64,000 bases of DNA from VRUE01 sp963717375. Its GTDB lineage: Bacteria; Actinomycetota; Thermoleophilia; Solirubrobacterales; 70-9. Position 1 is the first letter of the stretch, and every line of letters starts with the position of its first letter. Shown here piece by piece: positions 9,970-19,973 of the stretch. The position numbers and the translations under genes were made by a program. The DNA is taken from positions 2,108,001 to 2,172,000 of the forward strand of contig OY970329.1 of NCBI GenBank assembly GCA_963717375.1, read 5' to 3'. Under the pieces are notes generated by a model. It saw nothing but the letters and a program-made list of their open reading frames with translations, was not told the origin of the DNA and ran no database searches.

Positions 9970-12900
9970 GCGCGCTCAAAAAAACAGTGCGCCTGGCCTT
10001 GGCCCTGAGTGCGGCGGCGCTTTGCCTGGGCGGCCTCGCCCCCGCCCCCGCCGGCGCCCGCGACCTCGAAGTGCCGAGCTTTCTCGCCCCGGGCCGAAAC
10101 CCCGACCTCTCGCCATCCAGCGTCCCCGGCGGGCGTCCCTTCGAGGTGGTCAACATCTTCGCCCTGAGCCAGACCCCGGTCCTCGAAGGGCTCGCCGGCC
10201 CGGCCGAAAACGTCCGCGACCTGCGCTTCGAGTTGCCGCCGGGCATGGTCGCAAACGCCGCCACCTTCCCCCGCTGCGCCGCCGAATCGTTCAGCTCCCG
10301 CGCCTGCCCGACCGCGACCCAGGTCGGCATTGCCGACCTGGGCCTCGCCGCCGGCGCCCAAAGCGACACCGCCCCGGTCTTCAACATCGCCCCGCCGCCG
10401 GGAATGCCGGCGCAGTTCGCCTTCCGTGCCTCCGGCAGCGCCGTGCAGATCGATTTCCGCTTCCGCAACGGCAGCGACTACGGCGCCACGGCACAGGTGC
10501 GCGGCGCAAGCGCAGCGGCGGGCCTGCTGACCTCCTCGGTGCGGATCTGGGGGGTGCCCGGCGATCCCCTCCACGACGCCCAGCGCTTCGCCGGCAACGG
10601 AGCCCCTGCGCCCGGGCCCTACCCCGAAGCGCCGCCCTACCGGCCGCTGATCTCCAACCCGACCTCCTGCGACGGGCCGCTGGTAACGAGCATGGAAGCC
10701 AGTAGCTGGCAGGCGCCCGCTAAGACCACTTCCGCCGCTCCCTTCGAAGCGCCGCCGATGGGTGGCTGCAACCAGCTCGACTTCAGCCCCGAAATCGAAG
10801 CCAAGCCGACCACCAACCTCGCCGACTCGCCCTCGGGCCTGGACTTCCACCTCCACCTGCCCCAAAACCAAGACCCCGACGGCGCCGCTGCCGCACACCT
10901 GCGCACGGCCCGCCTCACGCTCCCCGGGCTTTCGCCGAACCCCGCCGCGGCAGGCGGCCTGGGCGCCTGCAGTCCCGGCCAGATCGGCTTGACGGGCGTC
11001 GCCAACGAGCGCCAGCTGCTGCGCTACGACCTGCCCCCGGTCAGCTTCTCGGGCTCCTTCACGGTCTCCTTCGGCGGCAAAAGCACGGCACAGATCTCGG
11101 CCACCGCCAACGCCGCCCAGGTCAGGGCGGCGATCGAAACCCTGCCCGGCCTCGCCGGCAACGTCAGCCTCCGCGGCGCTCAGGGTGGCTGGCTGGTCAG
11201 CTTCAGCGGCGCCCTGGCCGCCAGTGACGTGCCCCAACTCGAAGGCACCGTCACCGACAACCCGCGCCAGATCATCGCCGTGACCGCCACCGGCGGCACC
11301 TACAGGCTCAGCTTCGGCGGCGTGGAAACCGCGCCGCTGCCCTTCGACGCCTCAGCCACCGAAATCCAGCAGGCGCTGGCGGCGATCCCCGCCCTCGGCC
11401 TCGGCAACCTCTTCCCCGGCAACGTCTTCGTCAGCGCCGTCGGCAGCGAAGAATCGACCCGCTCCTACCGGGTGATCTTCGCCGGCGACCTGACCGGGAC
11501 CAAACCGGCGCTGGGCTCTACCTCCGCTCTCACCGGCCCCGGGGCGAAAGTCGAGATCACTCCCCAAAACCCGCCGCCGCCGCGCCAGCTCAGCGTCGCC
11601 ACCCTCGGCGGCATCGCGCCGGGCACGGCACAGTTCACCGCCGCCGCGCCCAACTGCCCCGATGCCTCGAAGATCGGCACGGTGCGGGTCGACTCGCCGG
11701 CGGTCCTCGATCACCCGCTGTTTGGCAACGTCTACCTGGCAAGCCAAGGCCAAAACCCCTTCGGCTCGCTGCTCGCCGTCTACCTCGTGCTCGAAGACCC
11801 CGCCTCGGGCCTGGTGGCGAAGCTGCCGGGAAAGATAGAGACCGACGGCGCCGGGCGGCTTGTCGTGACGGTCGCCGAAGCTCCGCAGCTTCCCTTCGAA
11901 GACCTGCAGGTGGAACTCTTCAAGGGGGCCGCGGCGCCGCTCAAGACCGGCATCGCCTGCGCCACCTACACGGTCGGGAGCGAGCTCACCCCCTGGTCGG
12001 CCCCCGAAGCCGGCTTGGCGGCGCCCAAGGACTCCTTCCGGATCGGCCAGGGAGCCGGCGGCGGCGTCTGCCCGGGCAGCGAGGCCGCTGCGCCGGACCT
12101 GACGAGATTCGAAGCCGGCACGATCGACCCGATCGCGGGCACCTACTCGCCCTTCAGCCTGAAGCTCTCCCGCCCCGACGGCGCCCGGGCGCTCGGCGTG
12201 ATCGACACCACCCTGCCCGAGGGCCTGCTCGCCCGCCTCGGCGGCTTTTCGAGTTGCTCCGAGGGCGCCCTGGCCGCCGCGGCGGCAAAGAGCGGAGGCG
12301 CAGAGCAGGCCGTCCCAAGCTGCCCGGCCGCCTCGCGAGTCGGCTCCGTGGCAATAGCGGCAGGCGCCGGCCCAACCCCCTACAGCCTCACCGGCACCGC
12401 CTACCTGGCAGGCCCTTATAAAGGCGCCCCGCTCAGCATCGCCACGATCACCCCGGCCCTTGCCGGCCCCTTTGACCTCGGCACCGTCGTCAACCGCACC
12501 GCCCTATACGTCGACCCCGCCACCACCAGGGTCCACGTCCTCTCCGACCCCCTGCCCCAAAGCCTTGCGGGGATCGGCACAGACCTGCGCTCGGTCGCGC
12601 TCAGCCTCGACGCGCCCTCCTTCACCAAGAACCCGACCTCCTGCAACCCGCTGGCGCTCGAAGGCCTCCAGGGCATCCACTTCCAAGTCGGCGACTGCAA
12701 CAGCCTCGCCTTCAAGCCCAAGCTCGAGCTGACCTTGGTGGGCGGGACCAAACGCGGTGCCCACCCGGCGCTCAAGGCGAGCATCGCCTACCCCGCCAAA
12801 GGCGCCCCGGCCAACGTCGCGGCGCTGTCTGTGAGCTTGCCTAAGGCGCTGGGGCTCGACAAAGCCCACCTGGGGGCGATCTGCGCCGCCGCCCAGATCG

Positions 12901-13334
12901 CCGCCTGCCCGCCGGCAAGCGTCTACGGCAGCGCGAAGGCGACCACGCCGCTTTTGGCCGAGCCGCTTGCGGGCAAGGTCTACCTGCGCAAAGGCACCGG
13001 CAAGCTGCCTGGCCTGGCGATCGACTTGCGGGGTGGGGGGATCGACGTCGTCTTGAGCGGCCAGATCGCGACCAGCAAGGCCGGCGCGGTCTCGGTCGCC
13101 TTCGAAGATCTGCCCGATGCGCCGATCTCCAGGTTCAGCCTCGAGCTGGCAGGCGCCAAGAAAGGGCTGTTCAAAGCGACCGCCAACCTCTGCGTCCGCC
13201 CGCCCAAGGCAAAGGTGCAGGTCGACGGCCAAAACGCCAGCAGCGCCGACCAGAGCCCGGCGCTCACAAGTAACTGCAAGAAGGCCGCCAAGGGCAAGGC
13301 CAAGAGGCGCCCGGAGCGGGGGAGGGGCAGGTGA
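9966..13334 (+). CDS. Secreted surface protein, family B copy 2, with two inserted beta modules
   Basis: This is a 1122-residue protein starting at a GTG within GTGA, coupled to the preceding gene. It has a clear signal peptide (MSALKKTVRLALALS...PAGARD). Family B marks are LPPGMVANAATFPRC, LTLPGLSPNPAAAGG, LAGPYKGAPLS near residue 812, and FKPKLELTLVGGTKRG. Residues ~358-530 contain two tandem copies of the ~85-residue module FTVSFGGKST...FSGALAASD that also occurs in the gene at the left edge. The tail is Lys/Arg-rich (CKKAAKGKAKRR). It is longer than the other two B copies because of the inserted modules. Its function is unknown; export and surface attachment are inferred. Confidence 0.87.
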   Translation: MSALKKTVRLALALSAAALCLGGLAPAPAGARDLEVPSFLAPGRNPDLSPSSVPGGRPFEVVNIFALSQTPVLEGLAGPAENVRDLRFELPPGMVANAATFPRCAAESFSSRACPTATQVGIADLGLAAGAQSDTAPVFNIAPPPGMPAQFAFRASGSAVQIDFRFRNGSDYGATAQVRGASAAAGLLTSSVRIWGVPGDPLHDAQRFAGNGAPAPGPYPEAPPYRPLISNPTSCDGPLVTSMEASSWQAPAKTTSAAPFEAPPMGGCNQLDFSPEIEAKPTTNLADSPSGLDFHLHLPQNQDPDGAAAAHLRTARLTLPGLSPNPAAAGGLGACSPGQIGLTGVANERQLLRYDLPPVSFSGSFTVSFGGKSTAQISATANAAQVRAAIETLPGLAGNVSLRGAQGGWLVSFSGALAASDVPQLEGTVTDNPRQIIAVTATGGTYRLSFGGVETAPLPFDASATEIQQALAAIPALGLGNLFPGNVFVSAVGSEESTRSYRVIFAGDLTGTKPALGSTSALTGPGAKVEITPQNPPPPRQLSVATLGGIAPGTAQFTAAAPNCPDASKIGTVRVDSPAVLDHPLFGNVYLASQGQNPFGSLLAVYLVLEDPASGLVAKLPGKIETDGAGRLVVTVAEAPQLPFEDLQVELFKGAAAPLKTGIACATYTVGSELTPWSAPEAGLAAPKDSFRIGQGAGGGVCPGSEAAAPDLTRFEAGTIDPIAGTYSPFSLKLSRPDGARALGVIDTTLPEGLLARLGGFSSCSEGALAAAAAKSGGAEQAVPSCPAASRVGSVAIAAGAGPTPYSLTGTAYLAGPYKGAPLSIATITPALAGPFDLGTVVNRTALYVDPATTRVHVLSDPLPQSLAGIGTDLRSVALSLDAPSFTKNPTSCNPLALEGLQGIHFQVGDCNSLAFKPKLELTLVGGTKRGAHPALKASIAYPAKGAPANVAALSVSLPKALGLDKAHLGAICAAAQIAACPPASVYGSAKATTPLLAEPLAGKVYLRKGTGKLPGLAIDLRGGGIDVVLSGQIATSKAGAVSVAFEDLPDAPISRFSLELAGAKKGLFKATANLCVRPPKAKVQVDGQNASSADQSPALTSNCKKAAKGKAKRRPERGRGR

Positions 13335-15616
13335 GGCGGGCGCTTTGCATCGCGGTGGCGCTACTCGCCCTGGCCTTTGCCCCGGCGGCGGCACAGGCCG
13401 CTAAACCGATTGTGATCGGCTCCTGGCCGACCGACGTCGGCACCGAATCGGCCACCCTGCGGGCGCAGATCGACCCCAATGGGCTGGCGACCACCTACCT
13501 GTTCGAATACACCACCGAAGCCGAATTTCGCGTCAAAGGCTTCATCGGGGCGACCAAACAGCCCCAGCTGGGGATCAGCATCGGCCAAGGCCTGGTCTTC
13601 CAGCGCATCCGTGGCCTGGCGCCCGACACCGCCTACCGCTTCCGCGTCGTCGCCACCAACACCGACACAACCGTTGGCCCGCTGCGCTCGTTTAAGACCG
13701 ACGAACCGGCGCCGGTCTTCACCCTGCCCGACGGCCGCGGCTGGGAGATGGTCTCCCCGCTCGACAAGAACGGCGGTGAGATCCAGGGCTTCGGCCAAAA
13801 CCGCGGCGGCGGCGTGATCCAGGCCGCCGCCCAGGGCGGAGCGATCACCTATACCTCGGCCTCCTCCTTCGCCGACGCCGAAGGCTCGCCGGGACCGAAC
13901 CAGTACCTCTCCACCCGCGGCGCGGGCCCGCAGTGGACTACCGACAACGTCACCCTGCCGATGCTCTCGGGCACCTATCCCGAAGCGCCGGACAGCGGCG
14001 TCCCCTACCAGCTCTTCTCCCAAGATCTCTCGGGCGGGTTGGTCTCAAACGGGCGCCGCTGCCGCACCTCGGTCACTTCCCAGTGCCCGGTCGAAAACGC
14101 GCCGCTTGCGGGCTCCGGCGCGCCGGCGGGCTACCGCAACTACTACCTGCGAAACGGCTCGGGCGGCTCTTTTGCCGCGCTGCTGAAAAGCGCCGACATC
14201 GCCAGCCTGCCGCTGGGCCCCGAGGACTTCGAACTTGCCTTCGCCGGGGCGACACCCGACCTCGCCCACACGATCCTCTCCACTTGCGCTGCGCTGACGC
14301 TCGAGGCAACCGAAGTGCCGGGATCCGAAGGCGAATGCGATGCGTCCAAACAGAACCTCTATGAGAAGTCAGGCTCGAGCCTGAGGCTGATCAACCTCTT
14401 GCCCGCTGCTTCCACCGGCACCCCCGGCGCCGCCCTGGCCGCCCAGGGCCGGGCGATCTCCAGCGACGGGACGCGCGTCTACTTCACCTTGAACGCCAAC
14501 CTCTACCTGCGCGAAGGCACGACCACCAAACAGGTTGATGCGGCGCAGGGGGGAGGGGGCCACTTCGAGACCGCCAGCACCGATGGCGGGATTGCCTTCT
14601 TCTCCAAGTCAGGCCACCTCTACCGCTACACCGCCGCATCGGGCACCGCCGCCGAACTGCCCCTGACCCCCGCCGCCGGCCTTGCGGGAGTGCTCGGCGC
14701 CTCCGATGACGGCACCTACGTCTACTACCTGACCTCTGCCGGGCTCTACCTAAACCGCAGCACCGGGACGACCACCCAGGTCTCCCCCCAGGCCGAGGCG
14801 GGGAATGTCCCGCCCACCAGCGGCAGCGCCCGCGTAAGCGCCGACGGGCGCCGCCTGCTCTTCCTCTCCAGCGCCGAGCTCACCCCCTATGACAACCGCA
14901 ACATCGCCACCGATGTCCCCGAGCCGGAGGTCTACCTCTTCACCGCGCCGGGCACCGCCGGGGCGGGGATCGTCTGCGCTTCCTGCAACCCCTCCGGCGA
15001 ACGTCCCACCGGCCCCGCCTCGCTGCCCGGTGCGAGCTCCAACGGCTCCGGCCCAAACGCGCCCCACTCCTATAAGCCCCGGGTTCTCTCCGCCGACTCC
15101 AAACGCATCTTCTTCGACACGCTCGACGCGATCGCGATTGGGGACACCAACCGCGACCGCGACGTCTATCAGTGGGAGGCTTCCGGCTCGGGTGACTGCG
15201 CCAGGGCTGCCGGCTGCGTCAAGCTGATCTCCAGCGGCCGCGCCGAAGGCGGCGCCTCTTTCCTCGACGCCTCCGCCGACGGCTCCGATGCCTTCTTCCT
15301 CACCGACGGCTCGCTGGTCCCAGCCGACCCCGCCGAGCGCGACGTCTATGACGCCCGCGTCGGCGGCGGCTCCCCGGGCGCCGATCCGGCGATCCCCTGC
15401 TTCGGCGATGCCTGCCAGGCGCTGCCGCCGGCGCCCGAAGACCCGGCGACGGGGACACGGCGCTCGAAGCCCTCGGGCAACTTGACGACGCTGGTGACCA
15501 AAGCGCTGCACTGCAAGAAAGGCCAGGTCAAGAAGCTCGGCAAATGCGTGAAGAAAAAGACCCGCCACAAAAAGCCAAAGAAGACCGCCAAGAACAAAAC
15601 CGGAGGCCACAAATGA
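13331..15616 (+). CDS. Secreted propeller protein, family A copy 3 (short form)
   Basis: This 761-residue protein starts at a GTG overlapping the previous stop by 4 bp. The signal peptide MRRALCIAVALLALAFAP...QAAKP is followed by only one fibronectin-like unit (YRFRVVATN). The family junction is altered here: TLPDGRGWEMVSPLDKNG, without the Cys seen in the other two copies. A predicted propeller follows, with DGTRVYF, DGRRLLF and DSKRIFF strands and CASCNPSGE, closing with DVYDARVGGG. The C-terminus has a Cys-containing basic tail (HCKKGQVKKLGKCVKKK), like copy 1. Dropping three repeats while keeping the propeller and tail suggests those two parts are the functional core (inference). Confidence 0.86.
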   Translation: MRRALCIAVALLALAFAPAAAQAAKPIVIGSWPTDVGTESATLRAQIDPNGLATTYLFEYTTEAEFRVKGFIGATKQPQLGISIGQGLVFQRIRGLAPDTAYRFRVVATNTDTTVGPLRSFKTDEPAPVFTLPDGRGWEMVSPLDKNGGEIQGFGQNRGGGVIQAAAQGGAITYTSASSFADAEGSPGPNQYLSTRGAGPQWTTDNVTLPMLSGTYPEAPDSGVPYQLFSQDLSGGLVSNGRRCRTSVTSQCPVENAPLAGSGAPAGYRNYYLRNGSGGSFAALLKSADIASLPLGPEDFELAFAGATPDLAHTILSTCAALTLEATEVPGSEGECDASKQNLYEKSGSSLRLINLLPAASTGTPGAALAAQGRAISSDGTRVYFTLNANLYLREGTTTKQVDAAQGGGGHFETASTDGGIAFFSKSGHLYRYTAASGTAAELPLTPAAGLAGVLGASDDGTYVYYLTSAGLYLNRSTGTTTQVSPQAEAGNVPPTSGSARVSADGRRLLFLSSAELTPYDNRNIATDVPEPEVYLFTAPGTAGAGIVCASCNPSGERPTGPASLPGASSNGSGPNAPHSYKPRVLSADSKRIFFDTLDAIAIGDTNRDRDVYQWEASGSGDCARAAGCVKLISSGRAEGGASFLDASADGSDAFFLTDGSLVPADPAERDVYDARVGGGSPGADPAIPCFGDACQALPPAPEDPATGTRRSKPSGNLTTLVTKALHCKKGQVKKLGKCVKKKTRHKKPKKTAKNKTGGHK

Positions 15617-18486
15617 GAATCGCGGCCCCGATCCGGTTGGCGCTTGCGCTCGGCTTGCTCCTGCTTGCCACTACGACGCCGGCGGCCCAAGCCGACTTTG
15701 GCTTCCTCCCGGGCATTGCCGGCTTCAAGGCAACCGCCACCGCCGAAGGCGGGGCGGGGGTAGCCACTCTCGCCGGCTCCCACCCCTACTCGCTCGTCAC
15801 CGAAGTCAACTTCAACAAAGCCGGCGAATTCTCCGACGGCGACCTCAGGGACCTGACCTATGACCTGCCGCCGGGGCTGATCGAAAACCCGACCTCGGTC
15901 CCCACCTGCGGCGCCGAGCAGTTCGCCACCCCGCGCAGCTCGCCTTTCGAAGCGGCGCTCTCGGGCGAGAGCTGCTCGGGCCTCTCCCAGATCGGCGTCA
16001 TCACCCTGAAGAGCTCCCACGCCGGCGGAGAAACGAGGACCTTCGGCGTCTTCAACCTCGCCCCGCCACCCGGAGCCCCCTCGCGCTTTGGCTTCTCGCC
16101 CTACGGCGAGCCGGTCACGATCACCCCGCACGTGCGCGAAGCCGGCAGCGAATATGGCCTCACCCTCGACCTCAAGAACTTCTCCCAGCTGATCAACGTC
16201 AGCGGCTTTCGCCTAGTGATCTGGGGAACCCCATGGGACCTCTCCCACAACGCCCAGCGTGGCAACTGCCTAAACGAGGAAAACCCCGCCTTCGGCCACG
16301 CCAAATGCCCGGTCTCAGAGCTCAGCCCGCCGCACCTCTCACAGGCCTACCTGACTTTGCCGAGCGCCTGCGAGGAACCACTCGACTTCCACATCACCGC
16401 CACCTCCTGGCAACAGCCGGCCCCGGTGTCTCGCTCTTGGACCTCAGGCGAAACGCTGACGCAGTGCGACACGCTCTCCTTCAACCCGGTCCCGCGCGGG
16501 CGCCTCTCGACCGATCGCACCAGCTCGCCCAGCGGCTATGACTTCACCCTTGACGGCTCAAGCGCGCCACTTTTGAACCCGGCATCGCGCGCCTCCTCCC
16601 AGGCCAAGAAGGCGGTCGTCGTCTTGCCCGAGGGGATGACAGTCAACCCCTCGGTCGCCTCGGGCCTCGGCACCTGCACCGAGGCCCAGTTCGCCGCAGA
16701 GACGGTCAACTCCGCCCCCGGCGCCGGTTGTCCCAACGTCTCCAAGATCGGCGAGCTGACAGTTGAAAGCCCATTGGTCGAAGGCCAGATCGAAGGCTCG
16801 ATGTTCTTCGCCACCCCCAGGGCCAACCGCTTCGGCACTCTCCTGGCCCTCTACATGGTCGCCAAGGACCCCGAGCGCGGGATCCTGGTCAAGGTCGCCG
16901 GACGAGTCGACTCCAACGAGGCCACCGGGCAGCTGACCACCACCTTCGACGACCTGCCCCAGCTGCCCTACTCGCACTTCAACGTCCACTTCCGCGAAGG
17001 CCAGCGCAGCCCCCTTGCCACCCCCTCGGCCTGCGGCACCTACGCGACCGAGGTCCAGACCAGCCCCTGGCAAAACCCCGGCTTCGTCTTGCGGCAGTCC
17101 TCGCCCTTCAGCCTCAGCGCCGGGGTAGGCGGCGGCCCCTGCCCGGCGGGGGCGCTGGAGCCCTTCGCCCCGGGCGCCGTCGGCGGCACGCTGAACGCCA
17201 ACGCCTCCGCCTACAGCCCCTTTTACCTGCACCTCACCCGCACCGACCCCGAGCAGGAGATCACCTCCTACTCGGCGACGCTGCCGCGCGGGCTGCTCGG
17301 CAAGATCGCCGGCGTCCCCTACTGCCCCGAGGCGCTGATCGAGGCGGCAAAGCGACAGAGCGGGGCGGAGTCGGCAACCGCCCCGGCTTGTCCCGCCGCC
17401 TCTTTGATCGGCCACACCGAAACCGGCTACGGGGTCGGGCAGACCCTCTCCTACGCGCCCGGAACGCTCTACCTCGCCGGCCCCTACCACGGCCAACCGC
17501 TCTCGGTGGTGGCGATCGATTCGGCCAAGGTCGGCCCCTTCGACCTCGGCACGGTGGTGATCCGCTCGGCGATCCACGTCGATCGCCAGACCGCCCAGGT
17601 CGCGATCGACTCCGCCGGCTCGGACCCGATCCCCCACATCCTCCAGGGCTTCCCCCTGCGCCTAAGAGACATCCGCATCTACATCGACCGCCCTAACTTC
17701 ATGGTCAACCCGACCAACTGCGATCCCTTCTCGATCGCCTCGACTCTGACCGGCGCGGGCGCTTCTTTCGGCAACCCCGCCGATGACCAAGCCGCCACCG
17801 CTGGCTCGCCCTTCCAGGTCTCCAACTGCTCGGGGCTTGGCTTTAGCCCCAAGCTCTCCCTCGCGCTCAAGGGCGGGCACCGCCGCGGCGCCTACCCGGC
17901 CCTGAAGGCGACTCTTACCGCCAACGAAGGCGACGCCAACATCGGCAAGGCCACGGTCACCCTGGCGCCGAAGCTCTTCATCGCCCAAGAGCACCTGGAA
18001 ACCGTCTGCACCCAGCGCCAGTTCGCCGCAAAGACCTGCCCCAAAGGCTCGGTCTATGGCTCGGCCACGGCGATCACACCGCTATTGGACGAGCCGCTGA
18101 GCGGCCCGGTCTATCTACGCTCAAACGGCGACGAACGCCCATTGCCCGACCTGGTCGCGGCGATCAGTGGCCGCGGCATCGAAATCGAGGTGCTGGGCAA
18201 GATCGACTCCTTCAAGGGCGGGTTGCGGGCCAAATTCGACGTGCTTCCCGACGCCCCGGTGAGCAAGTTCACGATGTCGCTTCTGGGCGGCGATCACGCC
18301 CTGATCGTCAACGCCACCAACACCTGCTCCAACCCGCAGGTTTCAACGGCCAAGTTCGTCGGCCAAAACAACGCCAACCGCAACCTGCGGGTGCCGATGA
18401 AGGTCAAGTGCCCGAAGAAGAAGGCGGTCAAGAAGACCGGCAAGGGCGCCGCCAAGCCGACGAAAGCAAAGGGGGGAGGGAGATGA
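15613..18486 (+). CDS. Secreted surface protein, family B copy 3
   Basis: This is a 957-residue protein. ATG 15613 (overlap ATGA with the previous stop, GGAGG 6 bases upstream) gives a standard signal peptide, MRIAAPIRLALALGLLLLAT; earlier in-frame codons would put a charged segment before it. Family B marks are DLPPGLIENPTSVPTC, VVLPEGMTVNPSVASG, LAGPYHGQPLS near residue 620, and GFSPKLSLALKGGHRRG. Repeated Cys residues sit at equivalent places in the three copies. The tail is basic (CPKKKAVKKTGKGAAK). It is the third B member in an A-B-A-B-A-B series and is coupled to the NHL-type gene that follows. No known enzyme motif was found. Confidence 0.87.
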   Translation: MRIAAPIRLALALGLLLLATTTPAAQADFGFLPGIAGFKATATAEGGAGVATLAGSHPYSLVTEVNFNKAGEFSDGDLRDLTYDLPPGLIENPTSVPTCGAEQFATPRSSPFEAALSGESCSGLSQIGVITLKSSHAGGETRTFGVFNLAPPPGAPSRFGFSPYGEPVTITPHVREAGSEYGLTLDLKNFSQLINVSGFRLVIWGTPWDLSHNAQRGNCLNEENPAFGHAKCPVSELSPPHLSQAYLTLPSACEEPLDFHITATSWQQPAPVSRSWTSGETLTQCDTLSFNPVPRGRLSTDRTSSPSGYDFTLDGSSAPLLNPASRASSQAKKAVVVLPEGMTVNPSVASGLGTCTEAQFAAETVNSAPGAGCPNVSKIGELTVESPLVEGQIEGSMFFATPRANRFGTLLALYMVAKDPERGILVKVAGRVDSNEATGQLTTTFDDLPQLPYSHFNVHFREGQRSPLATPSACGTYATEVQTSPWQNPGFVLRQSSPFSLSAGVGGGPCPAGALEPFAPGAVGGTLNANASAYSPFYLHLTRTDPEQEITSYSATLPRGLLGKIAGVPYCPEALIEAAKRQSGAESATAPACPAASLIGHTETGYGVGQTLSYAPGTLYLAGPYHGQPLSVVAIDSAKVGPFDLGTVVIRSAIHVDRQTAQVAIDSAGSDPIPHILQGFPLRLRDIRIYIDRPNFMVNPTNCDPFSIASTLTGAGASFGNPADDQAATAGSPFQVSNCSGLGFSPKLSLALKGGHRRGAYPALKATLTANEGDANIGKATVTLAPKLFIAQEHLETVCTQRQFAAKTCPKGSVYGSATAITPLLDEPLSGPVYLRSNGDERPLPDLVAAISGRGIEIEVLGKIDSFKGGLRAKFDVLPDAPVSKFTMSLLGGDHALIVNATNTCSNPQVSTAKFVGQNNANRNLRVPMKVKCPKKKAVKKTGKGAAKPTKAKGGGR

Positions 18487-19973
18487 GCCCTGCCAAGCGG
18501 TCAAATCCAAGGCGCAGGGCCCGCGCTCTTTGCGCAGCCCTCGGCGCCGCGCTCCTGACCCTGGCGCTGTGCGCCCCCGCCCAGGGCGCCGAAGCGCGCA
18601 ACCACCCCTTCATCAAAGCCCTGATCAGTGGCACCGAAGGCTCTCCACCCAAGGCAAAGCTGGAAGCACCCTGCGGCCTCGCCGTCGGCCCCGAAGGCGA
18701 GAAAAGCCTCTTCGTCTCCGACTACTACCGGCGCACGATCTTCGGCGTCCCTTCATTGCCCACTTACTTCCCCGACAACGGCGCCTGCGCCCTGGCCGCC
18801 GACCCCTTCAACCTCTACGCCAACTACTGGCACGGCGGCGTAGTCAACACCGCCACCGGCGTGATCAGCGCCCAGCCCTCAACTGGCATAGCGGTAGACC
18901 CCAAAACCTTCGACCTCTACATCAACCACGGCACCTCGATCGCCGTCTATGAGGCCCCGGTCAGTCCCGGCGACGCACCGGCCTTCGAAATCGACCCCGG
19001 CCCCGAAGGCGCGCTCAAAGACGGTTACGGGATCGCCGTCTCCGATTTCGCCGCGACCGCGGGCTACGTCTACGTCGCCGACGCCGCGGACAACACGGTC
19101 AAGGCTTATGACCCGACAGCACCCCAGCCCGACGTTCCGGTCCAGATCATCGACGGCAAAGGCACAGCGGCGGGGCGCTTCGTCTCCCTCCTCGACGCAA
19201 GCCTCGCGATCGACCAAAGCAACGGTCACCTCTTCGTCATCGATAACACCCAGCCGGGCGCGGAGCACCCGCTGGCGGCGGTCGATGAGTTCAACGCGAA
19301 AGGCGTCTACCGCGGCTCGCTCGAACACACGATCATCCACGGCGAACCGACCGGGATCGCGCTCGATGAATCCGAAACCGCGACCAACGGTCGCCTCTAC
19401 GTCACCTCCGGCAACGGCTCGAGCATCGTCATTCCGCCCTCCGGCGGCCCGCCCCCCTCAGAACTCGGTGCCCTCTATGCCTTCGGCCCCTCCGGCGAAG
19501 GCCAGATCCTCGAAGCGAGCACCTCGGGCAGCGGGCAAGGGACGGTCACGAGCTCCCCGGCGGGGATCGCCTGTCCGGGGGCTTGTGAAGCAGAACTGAA
19601 CGCCGGCGCGGTCGTCACCTTGACCGCCACCCCGGCGCCGGGCTCGGCCTTCGTCGGTTGGTCGGGTGCCTGCACGGGGACCGGCAGCTGCCAGGTGACA
19701 CTGGGCGCAGCGACCAGCGTCGATGCCGAGTTTGGCCCCGCGCCCGCGGTGCTCGGCGCGGGCAGCTCCGCTGCGGCGGCTCGGGCCGCTGGTGCCCAGG
19801 CCGAGGACGCAGGCCAAGGAACGGCGTCTGCGGCACTGGCGCCCGGGCCGAAGGCCGCCAATCGTCTTCGCGCCAGGCATCTGCGCCACCGCTGCGGGCG
19901 CAAAAGCCATGAGCGCCAAGCCCACCAACAGGGAGACAAGATGAGGAAAACGAGGATCAAATGCGGCGGCTAG
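18483..19973 (+). CDS. Secreted NHL-type beta-propeller protein with C-terminal glycine-rich repeat domain
   Basis: This 496-residue protein starts at ATG 18483 in an ATGA overlap, behind a strong GGGGGGAGGG stretch. A signal peptide (RARALCAALGAALLTLALCAPAQGA) is followed by NHL/SMP-30-like blades: CGLAVGPEGEKSLFVSDYYRR, GIAVDPKTFDLYIN, GYVYVADAADNTVKAY, LAIDQSNGHLFVID. Residues ~355-415 match the bacterial-repeat fold often found on surface proteins (GQGTVTSSPAGIACPG...TLTATPAPGSAFVGWSG). The Ala-rich end finishes in a short basic segment. The last 13 bases overlap the next gene. NHL propellers usually bind proteins or carbohydrates, so a scaffold role alongside the A/B proteins is an inference. 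Confidence 0.85.
   Translation: MSPAKRSNPRRRARALCAALGAALLTLALCAPAQGAEARNHPFIKALISGTEGSPPKAKLEAPCGLAVGPEGEKSLFVSDYYRRTIFGVPSLPTYFPDNGACALAADPFNLYANYWHGGVVNTATGVISAQPSTGIAVDPKTFDLYINHGTSIAVYEAPVSPGDAPAFEIDPGPEGALKDGYGIAVSDFAATAGYVYVADAADNTVKAYDPTAPQPDVPVQIIDGKGTAAGRFVSLLDASLAIDQSNGHLFVIDNTQPGAEHPLAAVDEFNAKGVYRGSLEHTIIHGEPTGIALDESETATNGRLYVTSGNGSSIVIPPSGGPPPSELGALYAFGPSGEGQILEASTSGSGQGTVTSSPAGIACPGACEAELNAGAVVTLTATPAPGSAFVGWSGACTGTGSCQVTLGAATSVDAEFGPAPAVLGAGSSAAAARAAGAQAEDAGQGTASAALAPGPKAANRLRARHLRHRCGRKSHERQAHQQGDKMRKTRIKCGG

Noticed and set aside
9864..11237. A 457-codon antisense open frame across family A copy 2 and family B copy 2
   Set aside because: It is compositionally skewed, has no recognisable motif and lies opposite two well supported secreted proteins.
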